Assembly (NCBI GenBank): GCA_026770585.1
Contig: MU646789.1
Coordinates: 324,437 to 334,968, forward strand
Direction of reading: 5' to 3'
From: Baffinella frigidus
Taxonomy: Eukaryota > Cryptophyceae > Cryptomonadales > Baffinellaceae
DNA: 10,532 nucleotides
The notes under the pieces are model-generated. The model ran no database searches and was not told the origin of the DNA. It was given only the letters and a program-made list of their open reading frames with translations. Position 1 is the stretch's first letter, and every line of letters starts with the position of its first letter. Shown here piece by piece: positions 5,030-10,532 of this stretch. Made by a program: the position numbers and the translations under genes.

Positions 5030-6127
5030 ATGTTTTACTCAACCTCCCCTGAAAATTTCAGAAAACACAAAACTTCGACCTCGAAATTGAACTTTTCACG
5101 CACACCCCCCCAAAAAAAATTGACTAGTTTCGTTTTCCGGGCTTGCCGCTCGCTCACCGCAAGAGGCGGCGACACTTGGACCGTCGCCGACGGCGACGGC
5201 GCCGATCGAGCCATCGGCATCCTCGTTGAGAGGCCTGACCTGGTCGGCGCTGCCTTGTGGTTGACGCCCCTTTGTCGGGATCTAGTACCCGTCCCTGGTT
5301 TTCCCCTGAATGCCCCGGCGGTTTCCTTCCCGTGGTATCTTTGTCCCCCTCCCTGCGCTTCCGCAGGGGAGAAGAACCAGGCTTCAGGATGGATGTTCCA
5401 AGATGCGAAGATTTGGAACATCCAGCCTGGAGCCTGGAACTCTCTCCTGCGGAAACGTTCCTTCACTCATTCAGAAAACAATTCTGCTGACCAGGAGGAA
5501 GAGGAGGTCGATCCCAGGGGCAAGCGCTTCGCAGGCAAGCCCATGGACGACCCCACGGTAAAGCTCACGGTCGCCATGGCGCTGCACATCCGGCTCGGCG
5601 AGCTTTCTCCGCTGTCACACGTATGCTCCCTGGATGGTGTTGACCCTGGTTGCAAACAAACCTCTCTCCCTAACTTGCTCGCGCCCTCGAACTAGGCACG
5701 CGCAGTAACCAGCGCCACTGTCTTCATGGCGTTTCTGCAGAACAAGTTCCAGTGTCCGCCTATGTTGGGAGCTCGAAGAACCTCAAGGACCTAAAGCACT
5801 CTATGCACCCCTGCGCAGCTGGAGCCAAGCGTCGTGCGCATGATCGCAGAATCGGCTGTGGATTGGGCTGCCGCCTACGAAGCGCAGGCACTCAGGCTGG
5901 ACCCAGGCTTTACCCATCCTGGGCCCAGGGGGAAGGGCTGGATGTTTCGCATTTGGGATCGAACCTTCGACAATATCCTAGTCATGATGCTTAGAGATAG
6001 GGATATTTACGACATCCTTGCGGCGGGCGTGGACGAGTGGGTCATAGAGGAGGCGAAAGCACACACTGCAGCGCTGCTGGGACCTGAGCCGGAGGAAGAC
6101 AGCTTCCAAGTAGAATCGCTCCGATAG
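5030..6127 (+). CDS. Candidate two-exon gene, product unknown (299 aa)
   Basis: No family is recognised with certainty. Exon 1 (5030-5620) gives 197 codons and exon 2 (5819-6127) gives 102 codons plus TAG. GTATGC follows exon 1 and GCGCAG precedes exon 2, and both are phase 0, so the frame stays open. Residues 1-40 are rich in Lys, Arg, Ser and Thr, possibly a targeting sequence or untranslated leader. An acidic run (QEEEEVDPRG) lies near residue 160. Across the splice the product reads LGELSPLSH-LEPSVVRMI, resembling the short SPLxxLxxxVxRxI segments seen in some protist repeat and F-box-like proteins (weak). The C-terminus is acidic (DRDIYDIL, EWVIEEAK, EPEEDSF). The middle of exon 1 (5268-5436) matches repeat DNA at 7253-7510, so part of it could be exonised repeat or another intron. 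The start is uncertain; the C-terminal exon is the best supported part. Confidence 0.4.
5377..5436. repeat. 60-bp imperfect hairpin within exon 1
   Basis: CCAGGCTTCAGGATGGATGT and its partner ACATCCAGCCTGGAGCCTGG pair around TCCAAGATGCGAAGATTTGG. A related single arm lies at 5935-5972 (GGGCTGGATGTTTCGCATTT) in exon 2, and the block matches 7253-7313 in inverted orientation. It looks like an old inserted hairpin now read as protein. Confidence 0.55.
5621..5818 (+). other. Predicted intron (198 bp) of the candidate gene
   Basis: GTATGC at the 5' end and GCGCAG at the 3' end obey GT-AG, and both exons keep phase. The 3' pyrimidine tract is weak. Without splicing the frame stops at 5693-5695. 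The intron holds an M1 module copy in sense orientation (5724-5794). Confidence 0.4.
5724..5794 (+). repeat. M1 module copy d (22-codon frame, in predicted intron)
   Basis: ATG at 5726 opens 22 codons ending in TAA, with MAFLQN, CPPMLGA and RTSRT as in the other copies. It is the only copy on the + strand. Relative to copy a (3034-3117) the frame has synonymous and replacement changes but no indels. Confidence 0.6.
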
Positions 6128-6350
6128 CTCCAGAGGGCCTCCCTGAACTGATCGTGAGCCTTTCGCGGTAGTGTTTGTTTCAATACACGGTCAACCCGTT
6201 CTTCTACGCCTTTCATAATCGGGGTCGTAGTATGTGGTCATGCTGTTCATGTCACCAATACAATGTTTTTCTCTTTTTGACTCGGGGTTGAGTACGTAGT
6301 GATGCCTAGGATGCTGGTCTTTTGATTAATAAACGGTGTCTCTCTCTGAT
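6128..6350 (+). terminator. Probable 3' UTR with AATAAA polyadenylation signal
   Basis: T-rich untranslated sequence follows the TAG, with AATAAA at 6328-6333 and a GT/CT-rich stretch (GGTGTCTCTCTCTG) just downstream, the usual arrangement of a polyadenylation site. It sits about 200 bp after the stop. Confidence 0.45.
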
Positions 6351-6487
6351 TCGATGGAGGGGAAAGGTTGAGACCATGCCCTGGAACGCCGGGTCAAAGC
6401 CCGAGACGGTCTTGTATTCATTAAACTTGCACTTTCTGGTTCACATGAGGGGAAAGGTTGGAACGCCGGGTCAAAGCCTGAGACGAC
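6324..6487 (+). repeat. Tandem duplication over the polyadenylation region
   Basis: The segment from GATTAATAAACGG to GGGTCAAAGCCCGAGACGG (about 6324-6408) is repeated at 6416-6486 in diverged, shortened form. AGGGGAAAGGTTG and GGAACGCCGGGTCAAAGC are identical in both. The second copy reads ATTCATTAAAC where the first has AATAAA. Confidence 0.7.
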
Positions 6488-6527
6488 GCTGACGCCCGAG
6501 ACGTAGTGCATCCGCGGATGTGCCCGC

Positions 6528-6652
6528 TACAGAGGTACCTCGCTCATAAGTAACGCCCACCCCCCTGGGACCACCATAGGACCCTCTAGAGGCATAGCCC
6601 TACTGTAGGGTCCTAGGGGAGGTTGGTTTCTTATGAGCGAGGTACCCCTGTA
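6528..6652. mobile_element. Family A element, 125 bp
   Basis: TA-CAGAGGTACCTCGCTCATAA to TTATGAGCGAGGTACCCCTG-TA, with the usual CCACCATAGGACC and CTACTGTAGGGTCCTAGG core. It lies about 200 bp downstream of the polyadenylation signal, outside the candidate gene. Confidence 0.85.
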
Positions 6653-6661
6653 GAAAGGATC

Positions 6662-6993
6662 CGTCGTTTGTCCGGGGGCTTCTAGAGATGAGGAACATCT
6701 TTCTAGTGTGGCCGACGAAAACCTATCAGCCAGTCTCAAACGTGACAGGTTTTGGTTAAAAACTAAAACTGACTGGTGGGTAGGTCTATTTTCTTGTGTT
6801 TGAACAAATTCGTTGAAAAACTGATTGGTTGCCCTCCCTTTTGCCTAAAAACCAATGGGTAGCTTTTGCTGGCAAAGCTACCCACACAACAAAAGCCAAA
6901 GCACGATACGCACGCGCATCAGCAAATGCGAATGCGGCGCGCTAAGCAGGGTTTGTCGTTGGACCAGAGGCTTCTAGAAATGAGGAACACATC
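6662..6993. repeat. Segment between diverged direct repeats, with a perfect hairpin
   Basis: GGCTTCTAGAGATGAGGAAC (from about 6679) and GGCTTCTAGAAATGAGGAAC (from about 6968) differ at one position and lie about 290 bp apart; similarity extends upstream (CGTTTGTCC / CGTTGGACC). Between them TGGGTAGCTTT and AAAGCTACCCA (6856-6884) form a perfect 11-bp stem with loop TGCTGGC, preceded by ATTGGT / ACCAAT arms. No reading frame is convincing. Confidence 0.6.
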
Positions 6994-7032
6994 CTTTTGC
7001 TTTTCGATTCACATCCTTCCGCTTTTCTCTCT

Positions 7033-7248
7033 TTGAACCTTGAACCCTAAACCTTGCACCCTAAACTCTGAACCCTGAACCCTGAACCCTGAACTCTGAA
7101 CCCAGAACCCTGAACCCTGAACCCTGAACCCTGAACCCAAGACCCTAAACCCCAACACCCTCAACCCCCCACCCTACACCCTGATCCCTAAACCCTAAAC
7201 CCTATAACCTACTCGCTAAACCCTACTCGCTAAACCCTAAACCCCAAT
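7033..7248. repeat. Interstitial telomere-like array (CCCTGAA / CCCTAAA)
   Basis: Seven-base units CCCTGAA dominate 7070-7140, then CCCTAAA and variants follow. CTACTCGCTAAACC is duplicated in tandem near 7208-7236. CCCTAAA is the complement of the TTTAGGG repeat of many plants and algae, which suggests this may be the ancestral telomere sequence of the host. Confidence 0.8.
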
Positions 7249-7252
7249 TCTT

Positions 7253-7636
7253 GCACCGTGACCAAGAATCGGAGATTTGGATCATCCATCTTGAAGCCTG
7301 GCAACTCTCTGGGGATAATACCCCACGTAGGACCATCCACTCACCCTGACAGCCTCGTGAGGGGGAGTCTGGGGATATTACCCCATAGGATGACCAGAGT
7401 GACTCTCTCGTGCGGAAGGGCAGGGCAGGGGACAAAGAGACCACGGGAATAAGCCCGCCTGGGCATTCAGGGTGAAGCTAGGGATGGGTGCCACTAGATC
7501 CCGACGGGGCAAGTCTTCGGAGGAGGACACGCGGGGAAAGTGAGATCGAACCATCTTAGGCCAGGGGGCGCATTCAAGTGAGGACAAACAAGGGGCATCG
7601 ACCACGGCAGTGCCGACCGGGCAGGCCTCTCAACGT
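7253..7636 (-). pseudogene. Decayed inverted paralogue of the candidate gene's exon 1
   Basis: Three blocks match 5225-5436 in the same order on the minus strand: 7589-7636 (GTTGAGAGGCCTG.CC.GGTC), 7415-7510 (GTCGGGATCTAGT, CTGAATGCCC, TTCCCGTGGT) and 7253-7313. Minus-strand translation gives RRDLVAPIPS and NAQAGLFPWSLCPLPCP, close to CRDLVPVPG and NAPAVSFPWYLCPPPCA in exon 1. The blocks are separated by a 78-bp extra segment and by E units, and no single frame spans them, so this copy is probably dead. Confidence 0.55.
7310..7403 (+). repeat. Two E units (TGGGGATANNACCCC)
   Basis: TGGGGATAATACCCCACGTA (7310) and TGGGGATATTACCCCATAGG (7370) are direct copies of the E unit, the second continuing GATGACCAGAGTGAC. 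Each contains a GGGG/CCCC mini-hairpin. They interrupt a block that is continuous at 5370-5400 in the + strand relative. Confidence 0.65.
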
Positions 7637-7637
7637 C

Positions 7638-7680
7638 TGGGGGTACAACCCCGTGTAGGATGACCGGAGTTTGTATCCCC
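7638..7680 (+). repeat. E unit with GGGGGTACAACCCC and closing TTGTATCCCC
   Basis: TGGGGGTACAACCCCGTGTA, GGATGACCGGAGT, then TTGTATCCCC. The first and last 10 bp are inverted, so the unit is a short hairpin of 43 bp lying between blocks of the paralogue region. Confidence 0.6.
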
Positions 7681-7831
7681 GGACAATGAGGCTGCGGTGT
7701 GCGGAGGGCTCAAGCGGCACAGTCGCCATCAGCGTCTGGGTCCTTTAGGCCCTTTTGGTTCTTTGAGCTCCCAACATAGGTGGACACCGAAACTGGTTCT
7801 GTGGAAAGGTCATGCTTCCTTTTGGATCACA
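7671..7831 (-). repeat. 161-bp direct repeat copy 1, containing M1 copy b
   Basis: Repeated at 7935-8095 (offset 264). On the minus strand it holds the M1 module (7739-7830; ATG, 22 codons, TAA) followed by GACGCTGATGGCGACTGTGC, which matches 5181-5211 of the candidate gene. The order M1 then ADGD-coding block suggests M1 once lay directly upstream of that part of the gene. Confidence 0.7.
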
Positions 7832-7833
7832 TT

Positions 7834-7945
7834 TGGGGATACAACCCCGGGATACAACCCCGTGTAGGATGACCGGAGTGACTTTTGGGGATACAACCCC
7901 GTGTAGGATGACCGGAGTGACTTTACACACGGGTTTGTATCCCCA
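7834..7945 (+). repeat. Cluster of E units between the two direct repeats
   Basis: Units begin at 7834 (truncated), about 7850 and 7886, all with GGGATACAACCCC. The last two continue GTGTAGGATGACCGGAGTGA. The 7886-7944 unit ends in TTGTATCCCC, giving a 59-bp hairpin-capable form. Open frames across them are repeats of the same translated unit. Confidence 0.7.
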
Positions 7946-8095
7946 GACAACGAGGCTGCGGTGTGCGGAGGGCTCGAGCGGCACAGTCGCCATCAGCGTC
8001 TGGGTCCTTGAGGCCCTTTCGGTTCTTTGAGCTCCCAACATAGGCGGACACCGGGACTTGTTGTGTAGAAAGGCCATGTTTTCTTTCGGATCACA
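7935..8095 (-). repeat. 161-bp direct repeat copy 2, containing M1 copy c
   Basis: The minus strand carries M1 (8003-8094) with ATG conserved but TCA at the position of the TAA found in the other three copies. The frame therefore runs on into the next block. GGCTGCGGTGTGCGGAGGGC and CACAGTCGCCATCAGCGTCT are identical to copy 1. Confidence 0.7.
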
Positions 8096-8097
8096 TC

Positions 8098-8176
8098 AAG
8101 GGATACAACCCCGTGTAAAGTCACTCCGGCCATCCTACACGTCACTGCGGTCATCCTACACGGGGTTGTGTCCCCA
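8098..8176. repeat. Inverted pair of E units
   Basis: GGGATACAACCCCGTGTA at the left and TACACGGGGTTGTGTCCCC at the right are inverted, with two GGCCATCCTACAC / GGTCATCCTACAC words between them. It could fold as a 75-bp hairpin and looks like a complete E element rather than a solo unit. Confidence 0.65.
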
Positions 8177-8287
8177 GACGGCGACTTGGAAACTGTTTTC
8201 AGTGGGTTCTTTGGTCCGCAAGACGGTCGGATTTCAATCACCCTATCACGTCGTGTCACCGCATGATTCTTCCCTGTGTTCTTGCAA
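8177..8287. other. Unassigned sequence between E repeats and the AAGAACAC element
   Basis: Unique-looking sequence with no inverted termini and no convincing frame. Confidence 0.35.
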
Positions 8288-8289
8288 TG

Positions 8290-8540
8290 AAGAACACAGA
8301 CCCTGACCGTTTCTCTACTGTTGTCATAAACTCAGAACGGGGACTCCGAAATGGCTTATTCTGCCACCGAAAATGTTTGACGGAAAGTGCTCCGAGTCCA
8401 ATCAAACTTGTTTGAGCCCACCCGTAGTTCCTCAGGTTTCTTCCAGAATTGCTCCGATTCAACCAAAATCTCTCGGATTCTTACAGTGTAATTTCAATAC
8501 CCCGTAGTAAACAACACCGCCCCGGATTGCGGGTGTTCTT
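8290..8540. mobile_element. Possible element with AAGAACAC termini
   Basis: AAGAACACAGACCCTGACCG at the left and GGATTGCGGGTGTTCTT at the right give an 8-bp perfect terminal inversion with weaker pairing beyond. A similar AAGAACAC...GTGTTCT pair lies inside 631-822, and GAAGAACACTGACACCGAC occurs at 9672. The interior has two CTCCGAxTc.AxxCAAA-like words but no gene. Boundaries are tentative. Confidence 0.35.
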
Positions 8541-8808
8541 TATCTATGAAAAAGGCACCGGCACGATTCGCTCCCGCCTTTCTTTATGTAAGAGCACAGA
8601 CAAGGCCAGTGCATGCCTCAAAATTCAGTGCATGCCGTACATGCCTGTGAAGAAATTCAGAGCATCTGTTCTCTCATTCACTGGTTCACACGCGCGAGGT
8701 ACCATCTGCACACTGAAATCGCGTTTATTCACCTCGGGGGGATTCCCTGCAGAGGCAGAATCCACCCCCGAATTAGCCGAGTAATTCTAATTTCTACACA
8801 AACCCCTG
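8541..8808. other. Unassigned stretch with a short hairpin
   Basis: TCGGGGGGATTC and GAATCCACCCCCGA (about 8736-8773) form a hairpin with one bulge. GCGCGAGGTACCATCTGCA (8693-8711) resembles a worn family A right end. A frame at 8449-8784 has no recognisable domain. Confidence 0.4.
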
Positions 8809-8931
8809 TACCGGGGCACCTCGCTTATAAGAAAGCGCCCGCTTCTAGGACCCTACGGCAGGCCTCCTCCTAGGGTCCTACGGTGGTTCTAGGGGGGGTT
8901 GGCGGTTTCTTATGAGCGAGGTACTCTGGTA
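8809..8931. mobile_element. Family A element, first of an A-B-A chain
   Basis: TA-CCGGGGCACCTCGCTTATAA to TTATGAGCGAGGTACTCTGG-TA. Its right TA (8930-8931) is the left TA of the B element. The terminal base pairs have drifted on both sides. Confidence 0.8.
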
Positions 8932-9036
8932 TCCCTTAAGCGGCCAGTAGGCTCATACACCCTACCGTAGGGCCCTAGAAGACCTGCCTAGGACCTATCG
9001 CGGGTCAAATTTGACCCCCTGGCCACTTAAGGGATA
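8930..9036. mobile_element. Family B element (best full copy), 107 bp
   Basis: TA-TCCCTTAAGCGGCCAGTA to TGGCCACTTAAGGGA-TA. The interior is CCCTACCGTAGGGCCCTAG, GACCTGCCTAGGACC and GGGTCAAATTTGACCC. Both TAs are shared with flanking A elements. Confidence 0.85.
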
Positions 9037-9166
9037 CATGGGTACCTCGCTCATACGCAACAGCCTCCTCCTAGGACCCTACAGTAGGACCATGCCTAGG
9101 GTCCTACAGTGGCCCTAGGAGGGGGGCAGTTTCTTATGAGTTTCTTATGAGTGAGGTACCCCTGTA
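9035..9166. mobile_element. Family A element, last of the A-B-A chain
   Basis: TA-CATGGGTACCTCGCTCATAC to GAGTGAGGTACCCCTG-TA. TTTCTTATGAG is duplicated in tandem (9130-9140, 9141-9151) within the right arm, making it longer than the left. Confidence 0.8.
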
Positions 9167-9233
9167 AGGGATAATCGTTGATGCTACCGGGTAGACTGGG
9201 AGCGGCCACGCCTGGCAGAGGCTGGGGAGGTCT

Positions 9234-9428
9234 CTGAGGAGGTGGACGCTCCGTGCTTCCTCGACCCCCCCCTGCACAGTGGAGAGTTTTTGAACAGGCA
9301 AAATGCGAGAGTTTTTAACAGGCAAAATCCGAGAGGAGGTGGCCACGGTTCCTCGAAGCCCCCCCTGCACAGGCGAGGTTTTTCTTAACAGGCAACATCC
9401 GGGATTTGTGATCAGTTTTTAACAGGCA
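9234..9428 (+). repeat. Direct repeats with AACAGGCA units
   Basis: A block of about 70 bp from GAGGAGGTGG through CCCCCCCTGCACAG to AACAGGCAA.AT.CG occurs at 9236-9308 and 9332-9402. The short unit TTTTTAACAGGCAAAAT occurs at spaced positions (AACAGGCA at 9293, 9317, 9387 and 9421). No terminal inversion or reading frame is evident. Confidence 0.65.
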
Positions 9429-9473
9429 AAATTCGGGATGTGTGATGGTACCGCCCTAGCTAGGTCCAACGGC

Positions 9474-9505
9474 AGGCGTGTTTCTAGGAGGCTAGAAGAA
9501 CCCTA
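9474..9505 (+). repeat. 32-bp exact direct repeat, left copy
   Basis: AGGCGTGTTTCTAGGAGGCT followed by AGAAGAACCCTA, identical to 9902-9933. It contains TTCTAG-GAGG-CTAGAA, a 6-bp stem. The last TA is the target TA of the C element. Confidence 0.85.
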
Positions 9506-9898
9506 CAGGGGTATCTGGGCAGGGGTATCTGGGCTATCTCTTAAGTGCCCATAGGGTGAATATCCACCCTAACTCGCCCTAGGCAGGTCCTAGGGCCCTA
9601 CGGTAGGGCGTATGCGCCTACTCGCCACTTGAGGGATACGAACACGGGTGGTCAACCCGGAGGTACTTTTTGAAGAACACTGACACCGACTCTCGACCAA
9701 GGGTGGTGTTATGGCCACCCTTGGTGGTGTTATGGCGCTGGTAGGAGGTGGAGTTAGAATCCACCCGGAAAATGCTCGTATGAGCGGCCGACACGGGGTA
9801 CAGTAAGTGGCACAATGCGTAGCATGTGCGGCGCTGACGCTGGTTGTTTGGCAATAAATTATCAACCTCTCTGGTGTTATGGCCCGGATATCCCTGTA
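9504..9898. mobile_element. C-type element with nested B copy, about 395 bp
   Basis: The left end is TA-CAGGGGTATCTGGG, with that 14-mer duplicated at once (9506-9519, 9520-9533). The right end is GCCCGGATATCCCTG-TA. The interior holds a B element (9535-9638), GAAGAACACTGACACCGAC and the perfect hairpin CCAAGGGTGG-TGTTATGG-CCACCCTTGG (9697-9724). Compare the smaller C copy at 631-822. Confidence 0.6.
9535..9638. mobile_element. Family B element nested in the C element
   Basis: TA-TCTCTTAAGTGCCCATAGG to CGCCACTTGAGGGA-TA, 104 bp. AGGGTGAATATCCACCCT forms an internal hairpin, followed by the CCTAGGCAGGTCCTAGGGCC core. Confidence 0.8.
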
Positions 9899-9901
9899 AG
9901 T

Positions 9902-9933
9902 AGGCGTGTTTCTAGGAGGCTAGAAGAACCCTA
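9902..9933 (+). repeat. 32-bp exact direct repeat, right copy
   Basis: Identical to 9474-9505 across all 32 bases. Together the two bracket the C element. It leads directly into the nested palindrome at 9936. Confidence 0.85.
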
Positions 9934-9935
9934 GC

Positions 9936-10089
9936 GGCGTGCTCCATCGAGCGATAATAACGCCTTTCTAATCGCACTGTAAGGATAATAACGCCTTTCT
10001 AATCGCACTGTAAAGCTCGATGGAGCACGCCCCGATTAGAAAGGCGTTATCATCCCCTTTCCGGTGCGATTAGAAAGGCGTTGTTATCC
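9936..10089. repeat. Nested palindromes with four copies of a 30-bp unit
   Basis: The 17-bp arms GGCGTGCTCCATCGAGC (9936-9952) and GCTCGATGGAGCACGCC (10015-10031) enclose two identical direct 30-mers beginning GATAATAACGCCTTTCTAAT (9953-9982, 9984-10013). Two inverted versions follow outside (10033-10055 and 10061-10089). Several exclusive hairpins are possible. It appears to be made of a small element that inserted repeatedly in both orientations. Confidence 0.8.
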
Positions 10090-10172
10090 CTCAAGTGGCC
10101 AGCGGATATCCCTGTAAGCACACGCACCGCCCTAGGTTCCCCAGTAGGCCCACTCCGGGCTTCGATGCGTGT
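10087..10172. mobile_element. Remnant ends: B left end, C right end and a small inverted repeat
   Basis: TATCCCTCAAGTGGCCAG (10087-10104) is a B left terminus with no B interior. It runs directly into CGGATATCCCTG-TA, a C-type right end. Then ACACGCACCGCCCTAGG..., closing with TGCGTGT, resembles the left arm of the host element at 588. Confidence 0.5.
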
Positions 10173-10327
10173 TACAGGGGTACCTCGCTCACAAGAAAGC
10201 GCCTCCTCCTAGGACCCTAGCTCACAAGAAAGTGCCTCCCCCTAGGACCCTACAGCAGGGCTACGCCTAGGGCCCTATGGTGGTTCTAGGAGGGGAGGTG
10301 CTCTCTTATGAGCGAGGTACCCCTGTA
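10173..10327. mobile_element. Family A element with internal 33-bp duplication, 155 bp
   Basis: TA-CAGGGGTACCTCGCTCACAA to TTATGAGCGAGGTACCCCTG-TA. In the left arm a 33-bp block starting GCTCACAAGAAAGCGCCTCC is repeated (10187-10219, 10220-10252) with two differences, which explains the extra length over the usual 122 bp. Confidence 0.85.
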
Positions 10328-10329
10328 CT

Positions 10330-10374
10330 GCGGGGAATCACACCGAAATCACCCTCTGTGATTTCGGTCCCCGC
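10330..10374. repeat. Strong hairpin (11-bp stem plus 6-bp outer stem)
   Basis: ACCGAAATCAC and GTGATTTCGGT pair perfectly around CCTCT. The outer arms GCGGGG and CCCCGC pair with a 6-nt AATCAC bulge on the left. It lies right after a family A element and shares no sequence with it. Confidence 0.7.
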
Positions 10375-10382
10375 CGGCAGGC

Positions 10383-10532
10383 TGGGGGAGGGGAGGGGGA
10401 GAGAGAGAGGGATGGAGAGAGAGGAGAGAGAGGAGAGAGAGAGGAGAGAGAGGAGAGAGGGGATAGAGAGAGAGGGAGGGAGAGAGGGAGGGGAGAGAGA
10501 GAGAGGGAGGGAGAGGGACAGAGGAGAGAGAG
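10383..10532. repeat. GA-rich microsatellite (GAGAGG)
   Basis: Nearly pure purine on the + strand with irregular GAGA and GGAGAGAG units, running off the end of the window. It resembles the tract at 1495-1735 but has longer GA runs. Confidence 0.9.

Noticed and set aside
7033-7248. True telomere
   Set aside because: Units are degenerate and mixed, and the array has unique sequence on both sides, so it is interstitial.
7310-8176. CRISPR-like repeat array
   Set aside because: Repeat spacing is irregular, units occur in both orientations and overlap larger duplicated blocks, and the setting is eukaryotic; no cas genes are present.
8449-8784. 111-codon + strand frame
   Set aside because: It starts within the tentative AAGAACAC element, has no recognisable motif and no supporting splice or polyadenylation signal.
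9474-9933. LTR retrotransposon suggested by flanking direct repeats
   Set aside because: The repeats are only 32 bp, lack TG...CA ends, and the enclosed sequence encodes nothing and has its own inverted termini.

Overview
This window looks like nuclear DNA from a eukaryotic microalga or related protist. There is no bacterial operon structure and no long uninterrupted gene. It carries degenerate CCCTAAA/CCCTGAA/CCCTCAA telomere-like arrays, GA-rich low-complexity tracts, one candidate intron-containing gene with an AATAAA signal, and a very high density of short inverted-repeat elements. My best guess at the host is a cryptophyte, because chance translations such as YRGTSLIRN recall predicted proteins I associate with that group. 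That is a weak, unverified impression, and dinoflagellates remain possible.

Most of the window is built from non-autonomous, hairpin-forming elements (MITE-like). Family A has termini CAGGGGTACCTCGCTCATAA, flanked by TA, with about 12 whole or near-whole copies of roughly 120 bp. Family B has termini TCCCTTAAGTGGCCAG, also flanked by TA, with about 105 bp per copy. A variant, C, begins CAGGGGTATCTGGGC. Small units E are built on GGGGATACAACCCC. A and B share an internal CCTAGG / CCCTACGGTAGGG core. Nested copies and a duplicated locus supply empty sites, which show that A and C insert at TA. This points to a Tc1/mariner-pogo type transposase acting in trans; none is encoded here.

Layout: 1-850 holds a B element, a 7/9-bp satellite and a nested palindrome. 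868-1740 holds telomere-like repeats with one A element, then a purine-rich tract. 1772-3793 is a dense field of nested and abutting A/B elements with a tandemly duplicated locus. 3794-4974 is mostly unique sequence with two copies of a tRNA T-arm-like (box B) motif. 4975-6350 is the candidate gene on the + strand: CACGTG palindrome, AT-rich box, two exons in matching phase, 3' UTR and AATAAA. 6528-7250 holds an A element, a hairpin-bearing segment and a telomere-like array. 7253-8175 is an inverted, decayed relative of the candidate gene's 5' half mixed with E units. 8288-10327 holds more A/B/C elements and nested palindromes. 10383-10532 is a GA microsatellite.

The most unusual items are these: (1) a module of about 85 bp present four times, whose 22-codon reading frame keeps its ATG in all copies and its TAA in three; one copy sits inside an A element and one in the candidate intron. 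(2) Chains of elements that share single TA dinucleotides at their junctions. No defence system, CRISPR array or autonomous transposase gene was found.
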